Source: CAMTVQ01 sp947085255
GTDB taxonomy: Bacteria; Bacteroidota; Bacteroidia; Sphingobacteriales; Sphingobacteriaceae
NCBI GenBank assembly: GCA_947085255.1
Contig: CAMTVQ010000002.1
Location: forward strand, 124,001 to 188,000
Length of the DNA stretch: 64,000 bases
Direction of reading: 5' to 3'
A program made the position numbers and the translations under genes. Below are positions 25,225 to 33,343 of this stretch, one piece after another. Within the stretch, counting starts at the first letter, position 1. Each line of letters starts with the position of its first letter. The notes below the pieces were generated by a model, which did not search any database, was not told the DNA's origin, and was given only the letters and a program-made list of their open reading frames with translations.

Positions 25225-26325
25225 TTAGTTAGTGGTAAAATAATGCTCCACTTTCTGAACAACCTCATTGGCACAACCCCATGAAAAGGTAAATCCAGAG
25301 CCTCCATGTCCATAATTATGAACAATACGGTGTTTGTCTACCTGCTCTAAACATACACTCCCTTCTCTAAACGGTCGCAAACCAACCCTCACGGGTTCAT
25401 GTGTGTCCAATTTGGCGCCTTTAAGTGCTGGATAAAAATCAATACAGCGCTCAAGCATTTTTTGCAGAGGTGCATAGTTGGTTAGATTAATAGCTGTATC
25501 CCACTCATCTTTTTCTGTTAGTGCGCCCAATACCAACAAGTTTTCTCCTCGCGGCACAATAAAAATGATGTCTTGTTGCTGCGTATTTTCGTCAAAAGAA
25601 ACACAATAGGCTTTTGTTAAAACTGGGAATGTAGCTCCATCGTTCGTTACCCGTACCAAAGCACCCCTTAGCGGATACATGGCATCATCAGTCAATTCCA
25701 TAGCTCCTAATCCTGTGCAATTCACAATAAAATCACTTTTATAGGTTGCTAAAAGTTCCATCTCTATCTCCAATAATAGCCCCACTATTTTTTTGTGAAT
25801 AATGTGTGCGCCAGCATGCACTACTTCTTTCATCAGCCACACCAAGTAAACATCCGTATCAATCATTGGAGCCAAATGGCAATACGCATCCTTAATACCA
25901 ATAGCTGGGTTAATATGTTCTTCTACAACAATCTGCTCATCGTGCCGAAAACCCTTTACCTGCTCCTTTAATTCATTCATTTTAAGCAGGTACAATGGAT
26001 TATCATTTACAGACTCTCTAAAAAAGAAACATACTGGCTTAATAAATACACCTGTTGCTTTGCTTTTTGCCAATTCGAAAAAAGCCTGATAACTATCTAC
26101 ACACCATTTTTTTGAACGTTTTAAAGAAACTTCATCTGCATGAAAACCACATACAGCTGGCGGCCATTCCCAAAGAGCCCCCGCAACATTAGAAGTAATA
26201 TCTGGAGAAAATTTTTCGGCTACGAGCGTTACCTCATACCCTTTTTTAAGCAGGCAATAAGCGGTAGTGAGTCCACTAACACCTCCCCCAATAATCAGTA
26301 TGCGGCGTACGTTGTTTTTTGCCAT
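25225..26325 (-). CDS. FAD-dependent oxidoreductase, D-amino acid oxidase family
   Basis: 366 residues. The N-terminal GGGVSGLTTAYCLLKKGYEV (about 13-32) is the FAD-binding Rossmann glycine motif. The C-terminal VHNYGHGGSGFTFSWGCA near residue 337 is the hallmark of D-amino acid oxidase/DadA-like flavoproteins, and GLRPFR lies just before it. Expected to oxidise a D-amino acid or related amine to an imino acid with release of H2O2; the substrate cannot be told from sequence. The gene converges with the DUF6496 unit. Its own 5' region (26326-26453) shares the intergenic space with composite promoter copy 6, which faces the other way. Confidence 0.9.
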   Translation of the reverse strand: MAKNNVRRILIIGGGVSGLTTAYCLLKKGYEVTLVAEKFSPDITSNVAGALWEWPPAVCGFHADEVSLKRSKKWCVDSYQAFFELAKSKATGVFIKPVCFFFRESVNDNPLYLLKMNELKEQVKGFRHDEQIVVEEHINPAIGIKDAYCHLAPMIDTDVYLVWLMKEVVHAGAHIIHKKIVGLLLEIEMELLATYKSDFIVNCTGLGAMELTDDAMYPLRGALVRVTNDGATFPVLTKAYCVSFDENTQQQDIIFIVPRGENLLVLGALTEKDEWDTAINLTNYAPLQKMLERCIDFYPALKGAKLDTHEPVRVGLRPFREGSVCLEQVDKHRIVHNYGHGGSGFTFSWGCANEVVQKVEHYFTTN

Positions 26326-26453
26326 TAATAATAAGATTATACAGCCTGTTAATTAGTGTATACTAAGAGAGAAAAAAAGTGGCTAAGCATGATTTCCCTA
26401 AGATTTTCAATTTACTAATAAATAAGAAGTTATTCTCCAACTATCACCTTATG

Positions 26454-26518
26454 TGTGATTTATATAACTAATACCCAAAATAGTGTAACTCCACGCATAC
26501 CTCCTAACCCTACTTTTA
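26454..26518 (+). promoter_or_regulatory. Composite 21-bp direct-repeat promoter, copy 6
   Basis: TGTGA at 26454, TATAAC at 26463-26468, TGTAAC at 26484-26489, and the -7-like box TACTTTTA at 26511-26518. It precedes the OmpA/TSP3 gene with a ~70-nt leader. It is the sixth and last copy found in the window. Confidence 0.7.
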
Positions 26519-26592
26519 TACCATAATTAGAAAATAGCTATTACTAAAATATGCATTCCCCTAATTAACACTTTAAGAACTTTAAAAAGGTT

Positions 26593-28143
26593 ATGAGAAA
26601 ACAAATAGCAACAGCCCTACTACTGATTACATCGGTGGTGGCTACCAGCACTAACTCTTTCTCCCAAGCAAGCTTGGGGTTGCAGTTAGGTACTACCGAT
26701 TACAATGGTGATTTTGGAAATTACTCCTACGATTTCAGGACTCCACGCGCATCCGCTACCATTAGTCTTTTTAGCTCACTCAATTCTTCCTTAGATATTG
26801 GTGGGCATTTTCAAGTTGGGCAAGTTTGGTTCGAAAATGGTGACAAAAATTTTAAACTAGATTACTATATCCCTAATTTAATAGTAAAATACAAATTCGA
26901 TAACGGCTATATTTTAAAAGAAGGTGCAATCATTGCTCCTTATGTATTTGTAGGTGGTGGCGTGTCATTTATTGCCTCTAATAAAGCATATCCAGATCCT
27001 AAAATTTCACCCAATTATGTAAATGGTTTTGGGGTAAGTATCAAACTTTCTGAACCTGTACATTTAGTACTACAAAGTGCTTTCAACGTATCATTTAATG
27101 ATGTTGGAGACGGAGAAAAAGGAGCGGGTAAATACTCTGATTTTTACTTGCAAAACTCTATTGGCTTTGTATTTAATTTTGGCATGAAAACCAAAGATGC
27201 AGATGGTGATGGTGTAGCAGATAAAAAAGACAAATGTCCAAATACTAGTGCTGGTGCTAAAGTAGACGAAAACGGCTGCACACTAGACAAAGATAAAGAC
27301 GGTGTAGCAGATGATATCGATAAGTGTCCTGATGTTTCTGGTTCAAAAGAATTAGCAGGTTGCCCTGATGGTGATGGTGATGGTATTGCAGATGGAGCAG
27401 ATGCTTGTCCTGCAGAAGCTGGTTCGGCCGATACAAAAGGTTGTCCTGATAAAGACAAAGATGGTATAGCTGATAAAGATGACAGATGTCCAGATGTAGC
27501 AGGTGCCTTGAGTTTAAATGGCTGCCCTGATGTAGATGGTGATGGCATTACTGATACAGAAGATTTATGTCCTGATTTAAAAGGTCCAGCCGCTACAAAA
27601 GGTTGCCCTGATACTGATAATGATGGTATCAATGATAAAATCGACAAATGTCCAACAGCAGCAGGTCCTGCTTCAAGTCAAGGTTGCCCTGATACAGATA
27701 AAGATGGTATTGATGATGGTTCGGATAAATGCCCAACTATTGCAGGTACACCAACTAATCAAGGCTGTCCTGAATTGAAAAAAGAAGTGAAACAACTGTT
27801 CCAAAAAGCATTGCAAGGCATACAGTTCGAAACTGGAAAAGCAGTTATTAAGCCATTGTCTTATCCAATATTAAACTCAATTGCTAAAGTAATGAGCGAA
27901 AACCCAAGTTACAAATTAGTAATAGGCGGTCATACTGATGCAGTAGGTGATGATCAAATGAATATGACACTTTCTGAAAACCGCGCAGCAGCAGTAGCAA
28001 ACTACCTGATTGCACAAGGGGTTAACCCTATAAAAATAGCATCTGCTGGTTTTGGCGAATCTCGCCCAGTAGATACAAACGATTCCGCTGCAGGACGCAC
28101 CCGCAATCGTAGAGTAGAATTTAGCGTTGAGTTTTTACAATAG
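26593..28143 (+). CDS. OmpA-family outer-membrane protein with seven thrombospondin type-3-like Ca-binding repeats
   Basis: 516 residues. A signal peptide ends near NSFSQ. An N-terminal beta-barrel (about 27-200) is followed by seven Asp-rich repeats of the TSP3 type (about 203-393; examples DADGDGVADKKDKCP and DKDKDGIADKDDRCP), which should bind calcium. An OmpA peptidoglycan-binding domain (about 410-516, GHTDAVGDDQ and NRRVEF) completes the chain. It probably spans the outer membrane, the cell wall and a calcium-stabilised stalk. It is monocistronic, with composite promoter copy 6 upstream and a terminator immediately downstream. Confidence 0.93.
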   Translation: MRKQIATALLLITSVVATSTNSFSQASLGLQLGTTDYNGDFGNYSYDFRTPRASATISLFSSLNSSLDIGGHFQVGQVWFENGDKNFKLDYYIPNLIVKYKFDNGYILKEGAIIAPYVFVGGGVSFIASNKAYPDPKISPNYVNGFGVSIKLSEPVHLVLQSAFNVSFNDVGDGEKGAGKYSDFYLQNSIGFVFNFGMKTKDADGDGVADKKDKCPNTSAGAKVDENGCTLDKDKDGVADDIDKCPDVSGSKELAGCPDGDGDGIADGADACPAEAGSADTKGCPDKDKDGIADKDDRCPDVAGALSLNGCPDVDGDGITDTEDLCPDLKGPAATKGCPDTDNDGINDKIDKCPTAAGPASSQGCPDTDKDGIDDGSDKCPTIAGTPTNQGCPELKKEVKQLFQKALQGIQFETGKAVIKPLSYPILNSIAKVMSENPSYKLVIGGHTDAVGDDQMNMTLSENRAAAVANYLIAQGVNPIKIASAGFGESRPVDTNDSAAGRTRNRRVEFSVEFLQ

Positions 28144-28160
28144 TGAGTTAAATGTTAAGT

Positions 28161-28204
28161 AGCAAATCACCTCAGTCAGTTGGCTGGGGTGATTTTGCTT
28201 TTAT
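28161..28204 (+). terminator. Terminator of the OmpA/TSP3 gene
   Basis: AGCAAATCACC pairs with GGTGATTTTGCT around a ~17-nt loop, followed by TTTTAT, 17 bp after the stop codon. Confidence 0.85.
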
Positions 28205-28362
28205 ACCCATTGTACCCAAGGCATAAACTCGTCCCAAAACGACCCTGTCAATTTTTTGTACAGATGAAGGAGTAACCTCATATCTTTTGATGAATCTGTC
28301 ACCGTCTCTTACACAATGCCTATTAGATTTCGAACCATTTTCATTCCTCCCATACTACACGC

Positions 28363-28398
28363 AAAAAAGCACTTCCGATTGCTCAGAAGTGCTTTTTA
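28363..28398 (-). terminator. Terminator of the tmRNA gene
   Basis: AAAAAAGCACTTC (28363-28375) and GAAGTGCTTTTTAT (28386-28399) form a strong stem with T-runs on both strands. It lies immediately downstream of the tmRNA 3' end. Confidence 0.85.
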
Positions 28399-28405
28399 TG
28401 ATTTG

Positions 28406-28771
28406 TGGAGCTGGAGGGATTCGAACCCTCGTCCAAACATGGGATCCGTTAAGCTTTCTACATGCTTAGCTTGCATTATATTGTCGAGATGGGGTAGGCT
28501 GCTTGCTTGCCTAAACCTGCATCCGTAGGTATTTTTGTCTCGCCCGTTGTCAACACCATTATCCAAGCCAGTTCGTTTGTTCGATGCTCCTTATTCTGGC
28601 CCAATAGAACGTAAAACCAGGGGAACAAAAGCTTACTTAATTCTAAATTAAGCAGCTAAAGCGTAGTTAGACTCGCCTTTTGTGTTTTGAGAGTTCAGAT
28701 TAAAGAGCTCGTCTCACAACGCTCTGCATGCTTACCTACTTACCACCACCCTGTCTATTCCGGTCAGCCCC
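28406..28771 (-). ncRNA. ssrA: tmRNA (transfer-messenger RNA)
   Basis: The 5' end GGGGCUG (minus strand, from 28771) pairs with CAGCUCC (28413-28407) to form the 7-bp acceptor stem, followed by the discriminator A at 28406. The genome continues CAA, so CCA must be added after transcription. The T-arm GGGUUCGAAUCCC lies just before it. In the middle, a short frame ends GESNYALAA-stop (stop at 28650-28648; tag encoded from 28677 leftward), matching the GExNYALAA tag type of Bacteroidota. The product rescues stalled ribosomes and tags the nascent peptide for proteolysis. Length is 366 nt, within the usual range. Small frames read across it on the plus strand are not genes. Confidence 0.95.
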
Positions 28772-28859
28772 TTTTTGTAGTCTAAAGTCTTTAGTAAATA
28801 GTACGAAATACAAAGATAGTTTATAAATTGCTATATAAATAACTCGTAAACCCAGTTTC

Positions 28860-30092
28860 TTACGACTTACGACTAAAGACTAAAGACTCTTTCACCGCCG
28901 TTCTTCCCGGATACACCTTTAAAGCAGCATCCAAGCATTTCATAGCTTCCTGTAGGTCGGTTTTATTCAATACATATGCAATACGCACTTCGTTTTTGCC
29001 CGAACCTTTAGTCGAATAAAATCCAGTAGCGGGTGCCATCATTACCGTTTGTCCTTCATAAGTAAATTCTTCCAGTATCCACTGGCAAAATTTATCAGAA
29101 TCGTCAATCGGCAAGCGTACTACGGCATAAAATGCTCCCCCTGGAGTTGGGCAATACACGCCCTCCATTGCATTCAAAGCATCTACCAAAATATCTCGGC
29201 GTTCGGTATACTCTTTTTGCACCGCATCAAAATAACTTTGTGGGGTATCTACCGCTGCCTCGCCAGCAATTTGTGCCACCGCCGGTGGACTTAAGCGCGC
29301 CTGAGCAAAACGCAGTGCAGCACTCAATACTTCTTTGTTTTTGGTAACTAATGCTCCTAAACGGGCTCCACAAGCACTATAGCGTTTAGATACCGTATCC
29401 AACACTACCACATGCTCATCCAAACCGCTTAAATGCATAGGCGATACAAACTCGCGTCCATCGTAGCAAAACTCACGATACGCCTCATCCGAAAAGATGA
29501 ATAAATCGTGCTTTATAGCCAATGCCTTCAGCTCCTCTAATTCCGCACGCGAATACAAATAACCTGTTGGGTTATTCGGATTACAAATCATTATCGCCTT
29601 GGTTTTAGGGGTAATTATTTTCTCAAATTCGGCAATGGGTGGCAATGCAAACCCTGTTTCAATAGTAGATACAATTGGCTTTATCACCACATCTGCCATA
29701 CACGTAAAGCCGTTATAATTTGCATAAAATGGCTCTGGAATAATAATTTCATCACCTGGATTCAAACACGCATTTACCGCTATGGTAATAGCTTCTGAGC
29801 CTCCAGTAGTTACAATAATTTGTGATGCGTCAATACTAAACCCAATACGTTGGTAATACTCAGCTAATTTTTTTCGGTAAGAAGGCGTACCTTCTGAGTG
29901 GGTATACGCCCATACTTTAAAATCTATATTTTTGATAGCATTGAGCATACCAACAGGTGTCTCAATATCTGGCTGACCAATATTTAAGTGATAAATTTTA
30001 GTTCCTCGAGATTTAGCTGCATCAGCAAATGGAACTAACTTACGTATTGGAGAGGCGGGCATATTATGACCCTTACTGGCTATTTTTGGCAT
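28860..30092 (-). CDS. PLP-dependent aminotransferase, class I/II
   Basis: 410 residues from ATG 30092. A GTG codon in frame six bases upstream lies inside the -7 box and is rejected. The fold I signature is clear: NIGQPDIETP near residue 38, ICNPNNPTGY near 170, SDEAY near 202, and the PLP lysine in TVSKRYSACGARLGA near 237. Class I/II aminotransferases move amino groups between amino acids and 2-oxo acids, often aspartate or aromatic substrates; the substrate is not resolved. The predicted transcription start nearly coincides with the ATG, so the message may be leaderless. Confidence 0.93.
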   Translation of the reverse strand: MPKIASKGHNMPASPIRKLVPFADAAKSRGTKIYHLNIGQPDIETPVGMLNAIKNIDFKVWAYTHSEGTPSYRKKLAEYYQRIGFSIDASQIIVTTGGSEAITIAVNACLNPGDEIIIPEPFYANYNGFTCMADVVIKPIVSTIETGFALPPIAEFEKIITPKTKAIMICNPNNPTGYLYSRAELEELKALAIKHDLFIFSDEAYREFCYDGREFVSPMHLSGLDEHVVVLDTVSKRYSACGARLGALVTKNKEVLSAALRFAQARLSPPAVAQIAGEAAVDTPQSYFDAVQKEYTERRDILVDALNAMEGVYCPTPGGAFYAVVRLPIDDSDKFCQWILEEFTYEGQTVMMAPATGFYSTKGSGKNEVRIAYVLNKTDLQEAMKCLDAALKVYPGRTAVKESLVFSRKS

Positions 30093-30097
30093 AGGCA

Positions 30098-30105
30098 CAA
30101 AAATA
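30098..30105 (-). promoter_or_regulatory. -7 box of the aminotransferase gene
   Basis: On the minus strand TATTTTTG (30105-30098) matches TAnnTTTG exactly and ends 6 bp before ATG 30092. It overlaps the edge of the DUF1573 terminator region at 30107. Confidence 0.6.
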
Positions 30106-30106
30106 G

Positions 30107-30134
30107 AAAACCCTCCGATATATCGGAGGGTTTT
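30107..30134 (-). terminator. Terminator of the DUF1573 gene
   Basis: AAAACCCTCCGATATATCGG continues to a perfect 28-bp palindrome (AACCCTCCGATA / TATCGGAGGGTT arms) with T-runs on both sides, 28 bp after the DUF1573 stop. Confidence 0.88.
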
Positions 30135-30161
30135 CTATTCAAAAAGTAGTAGGCTTTTTTA

Positions 30162-30638
30162 TTAGTTGCCTTTAGGTTTAGCAGTTGGGCCTGCTGGAGC
30201 TATATTTACTGGAGTAAGATCTTCCTTAGGTTTTGGTTCTACATTACCTTTAATGTAAATTACCTTAGCTGGTACCTTACCATTTGAAGTAACAGTGATT
30301 TGCTTATTAAATGCACCTGGACGACCATTTGAGTTATAAACAGCAGTAATAGTACCTTCTGCACCTGGTTTTACAGGCTCTTTGCTCCATTTTGGAGTAG
30401 TACATCCACAAGAAGCTTGCACGTTGGTAATTACCAATGGCTCTTTACCCGTGTTTTTGAATTTAAACTCGTGTGTAGCTTGATCGCCTTCTTTTACAGT
30501 TCCGAAATCAAAGGTTTCGGTGTCAAATTTAAAATCAGGAGCATTAGGATTAGGAGCTACATCTGTAGCTGGTGTTTGTGCAAAAGCAAATCCCATTGCT
30601 GTAAGCACCAAAGCCATAGAAAGGATAATTTTTTTCAT
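30162..30638 (-). CDS. DUF1573 secreted protein
   Basis: 158 residues. The signal peptide MKKIILSMALVLTAMGFAFA is followed by a single Ig-like beta-sandwich: FDFGTVKEGDQATHEFKFKN, ITNVQASCGCTTPKWSKEPV and a later TITAVYNSNGRPGAF. The CGCTTP motif is the DUF1573 hallmark. It ends in a Pro/Lys tail. Family members are periplasmic or surface proteins of unknown function, very common in Bacteroidota. The gene is divergent from the E1 alpha/beta gene and has a strong terminator downstream. Confidence 0.93.
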   Translation of the reverse strand: MKKIILSMALVLTAMGFAFAQTPATDVAPNPNAPDFKFDTETFDFGTVKEGDQATHEFKFKNTGKEPLVITNVQASCGCTTPKWSKEPVKPGAEGTITAVYNSNGRPGAFNKQITVTSNGKVPAKVIYIKGNVEPKPKEDLTPVNIAPAGPTAKPKGN

Positions 30639-30799
30639 GTTTTTATTTTTTAATTGTTAAGCAAATATAAGTTCTAAAATCGCTTCAAAAGCAAAGAACT
30701 TGACAAATGATGTTAATGTTTTGTTAAAGGTTAAAAGGGTATTTTGTATTAAACAGGCACAACTAACACATTGTTTTAGTGAGAAAGTGTTTAAAATAG

Positions 30800-30807
30800 T
30801 ATTTTTG
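30800..30807 (+). promoter_or_regulatory. -7 box of the E1 alpha/beta gene
   Basis: TATTTTTG matches TAnnTTTG exactly and ends 23 bp before ATG 30831. No clear -33 TTTG at the usual spacing is seen. Confidence 0.55.
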
Positions 30808-30830
30808 TAGCCGCACAAATAGGCACATAC

Positions 30831-33257
30831 ATGGAAGAAGTTTTAATGGAAGCACCATCTACCGAGAAAAAAATATCTAAATCTGATTTTCGCAACATCA
30901 TACTAAACGATTATCGTATTGCTTACGAAAGCCGTCAAGCCAGTTTATTAGGTCGTAAAGAGGTGCTTACTGGAAAAGCTAAGTTTGGTATTTTTGGTGA
31001 TGGAAAAGAAGTAGCGCAAATTGCCATGGCGAAAGCTTTTCAAAATGGCGATTTCCGTTCGGGCTACTACCGCGACCAAACCTTTATGATGGCTATTGGT
31101 CAGCTTACCGTACAAGAATTTTTTGCCCAGTTGTATGCCCACACCGATGTAATAGCAGAACCGGCCTCTGCAGGACGTAGCATGAATGGTCATTTTGGCA
31201 CACGCAGCCTAAATGCAGACGGCACTTGGAAGAATCTTACGGAGATGAAAAATTCTTCTTCAGACATTTCTCCAACTGGAGGGCAAATGCCACGCTTATT
31301 AGGCTTAGCATACGCATCTAAACTATACCGTAACAATACCGATTTGCATGCACTCACCCAGTTTTCTATTACTGGAAACGAAGTAGCTTTTGGAACAATT
31401 GGCAATGCCAGTACCTCTGAAGGGCACTTTTTTGAGGCTATAAATGCTGCGGGTGTATTACAAGTCCCTATGGCAATTTCCGTATGGGACGACCATTACG
31501 GCATATCGGTACATGCCAGCTACCAAACTACTAAAGAGAATATATCCGAAATATTAAAAGGTTTTCAGCGTGATAAGAATGGAGACGGCTTCGAAATTTA
31601 CCGTGTAAATGGCTGGGACTATGCCGCACTCTGCGAAACGTATGAAAAAGCGATTGCTGTATGCCGCAAAGAACATGTGCCTGTGCTTATTCACGTACAA
31701 GAAATGACGCAGCCACAAGGCCATTCTACCTCAGGTTCGCACGAACGCTACAAAAGTAAAGAACGCTTAGCGTGGGAAGAAGATTTTGATTGCTTGCACC
31801 AAATGCGCAAGTGGATGCTTGAAAATACTATTTCTAGTGCTCAAGAATTAGACGAACTGGAAGATACTGTTAAAAAAGCAGTACGCGTAAGCCAGAAAAA
31901 AGCATGGGAAGCCTACAATGCCCCGCTTAAAGAAGAATTGGCACAAGCCTGCGATTTGTTAACAGCATTGGCTACACAAAGCAAGCAAGCAGAAGCATTA
32001 AAAGCACTAACAAGCGCACTTAAAGGCACCACAGACGCTTGTCGTAGAGATATTTTTATAGCGGTAAAAAAAGCACTGCGTCTTACCATTGCTGAGCATA
32101 CTGCCGCCCGCCAAGCATTGGCTGCATGGAGCACACAGCAACACGCCGATAATTTTGAGCGCTACAATTCTTACCTGTTTACCCAAACACAAGAAAGTGC
32201 AGCCGCTATTACCGAGGTAAAACCTATTTATACCGAAGAAAGCAAAGTATTGGATGGCAGAGAGGTACTAAACGCTTGTTTTGACGCCAATTTTACCCGT
32301 GATGCACGCATTGTAGCCTTTGGCGAGGATGTAGGTAAAATTGGTGACGTAAACCAAGGTTTTGCTGGATTACAAGAAAAATTTGGTGAGCTTCGCATTA
32401 CCGATACTGGTATTCGTGAGCAAACTATTATGGGTCAAGCAGTTGGATTGTCACTACGTGGTTTGCGCCCTATTGCCGAAATCCAGTATTTAGATTACTT
32501 ATTATTTGGATTACAAACTCTTTCTGATGATGTAGCTACCCTATCATACCGCACAAAAGGTGGACAAAAAGCGCCAGTTATTGTACGCACACGTGGCCAT
32601 CGTTTAGAAGGTATTTGGCACTCAGGATCCCCTATCGGAATGATTATTAATTCACTACGTGGTATGCATGTTTTGGTTCCTCGTAACATGACACAGGCTG
32701 CTGGCTTTTACAACACCCTGTTGCGTAGCGATGAGCCTGCTTTGGTAATAGAATGCCTAAACGGATACCGATTAAAAGAACGCTTGCCCGAAAACATTGG
32801 TGAATTTACTTTACCATTGGGCATACCCGAAGTATTACAAGAAGGAACAGATATTACCATAGTAACGTACGGTTCATGCTGTCGTATTGCGCAAGAAGCC
32901 ATCGAGCAACTAAAAGAAGTGGGTATTTCGGTAGAATTGATTGATGTACAAACCTTATTACCATTTGATACCAATCATGCTATTGCAAAATCAATTCAAA
33001 AAACAAATAGAGTAGTCTTTTTTGATGAGGATGTACCTGGTGGAGCAGCGGCTTATATGCTGCAACAAGTAGTAGAAGTACAAAATGCTTATATTCACTT
33101 GGATGCAGAGCCACGCACTATTAGCGCACAACCACACCGTGCAGCATATGGTACCGATGGCGATTACTTCTCTAAACCGAATGCTGAGGATGTATTTGAA
33201 GTAATTTATACTATGATGCACAAAAGTAATCCAGCAAAATACCCAGCATTTATGTAA
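30831..33257 (+). CDS. 2-oxo acid dehydrogenase E1 component, alpha and beta subunits fused
   Basis: 808 residues with the alpha subunit in the first ~400 and the beta subunit in the last ~340. The alpha part carries the TPP region (SFSITGNEVAFGTIGNASTSEGHFFEA region, about 183-205). The beta part starts near SKVLDGREVLNACFDANFTRD and contains VAFGEDVGKIGDVNQGFAGL and VFFDEDVPGGAAAYML. E1 decarboxylates a 2-oxo acid (pyruvate or branched-chain) and hands the acyl group to the lipoyl E2. The substrate type cannot be fixed from this reading. The fusion keeps the two subunits at 1:1. It is monocistronic, with a terminator shared with the convergent gene. Confidence 0.93.
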   Translation: MEEVLMEAPSTEKKISKSDFRNIILNDYRIAYESRQASLLGRKEVLTGKAKFGIFGDGKEVAQIAMAKAFQNGDFRSGYYRDQTFMMAIGQLTVQEFFAQLYAHTDVIAEPASAGRSMNGHFGTRSLNADGTWKNLTEMKNSSSDISPTGGQMPRLLGLAYASKLYRNNTDLHALTQFSITGNEVAFGTIGNASTSEGHFFEAINAAGVLQVPMAISVWDDHYGISVHASYQTTKENISEILKGFQRDKNGDGFEIYRVNGWDYAALCETYEKAIAVCRKEHVPVLIHVQEMTQPQGHSTSGSHERYKSKERLAWEEDFDCLHQMRKWMLENTISSAQELDELEDTVKKAVRVSQKKAWEAYNAPLKEELAQACDLLTALATQSKQAEALKALTSALKGTTDACRRDIFIAVKKALRLTIAEHTAARQALAAWSTQQHADNFERYNSYLFTQTQESAAAITEVKPIYTEESKVLDGREVLNACFDANFTRDARIVAFGEDVGKIGDVNQGFAGLQEKFGELRITDTGIREQTIMGQAVGLSLRGLRPIAEIQYLDYLLFGLQTLSDDVATLSYRTKGGQKAPVIVRTRGHRLEGIWHSGSPIGMIINSLRGMHVLVPRNMTQAAGFYNTLLRSDEPALVIECLNGYRLKERLPENIGEFTLPLGIPEVLQEGTDITIVTYGSCCRIAQEAIEQLKEVGISVELIDVQTLLPFDTNHAIAKSIQKTNRVVFFDEDVPGGAAAYMLQQVVEVQNAYIHLDAEPRTISAQPHRAAYGTDGDYFSKPNAEDVFEVIYTMMHKSNPAKYPAFM

Positions 33258-33282
33258 TCAATAATTCCCCTATTAACTCCAT

Positions 33283-33322
33283 AAAAAAAGCCCCTCCTGC
33301 AAATTGCAGGAGGGGCTTTTTT
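33283..33322. terminator. Bidirectional terminator
   Basis: AAAAAAAGCCCCTCCTGCA / TGCAGGAGGGGCTTTTTT form a perfect ~18-bp stem between the convergent E1 gene and the TPR lipoprotein gene; T-runs on both strands. Confidence 0.93.
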
Positions 33323-33343
33323 GTACACAAACTTGACTATTTT

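Noticed and set aside
1894..26518. Reading the composite sites as plain CRP/FNR boxes because of TGTGA
   Set aside because: The sites lack the TCACA half of a CRP dyad; the conserved feature is the 21-bp direct repeat.
28287..28528. Two small frames overlapping the tmRNA
   Set aside because: They are read through the tmRNA and its terminator.
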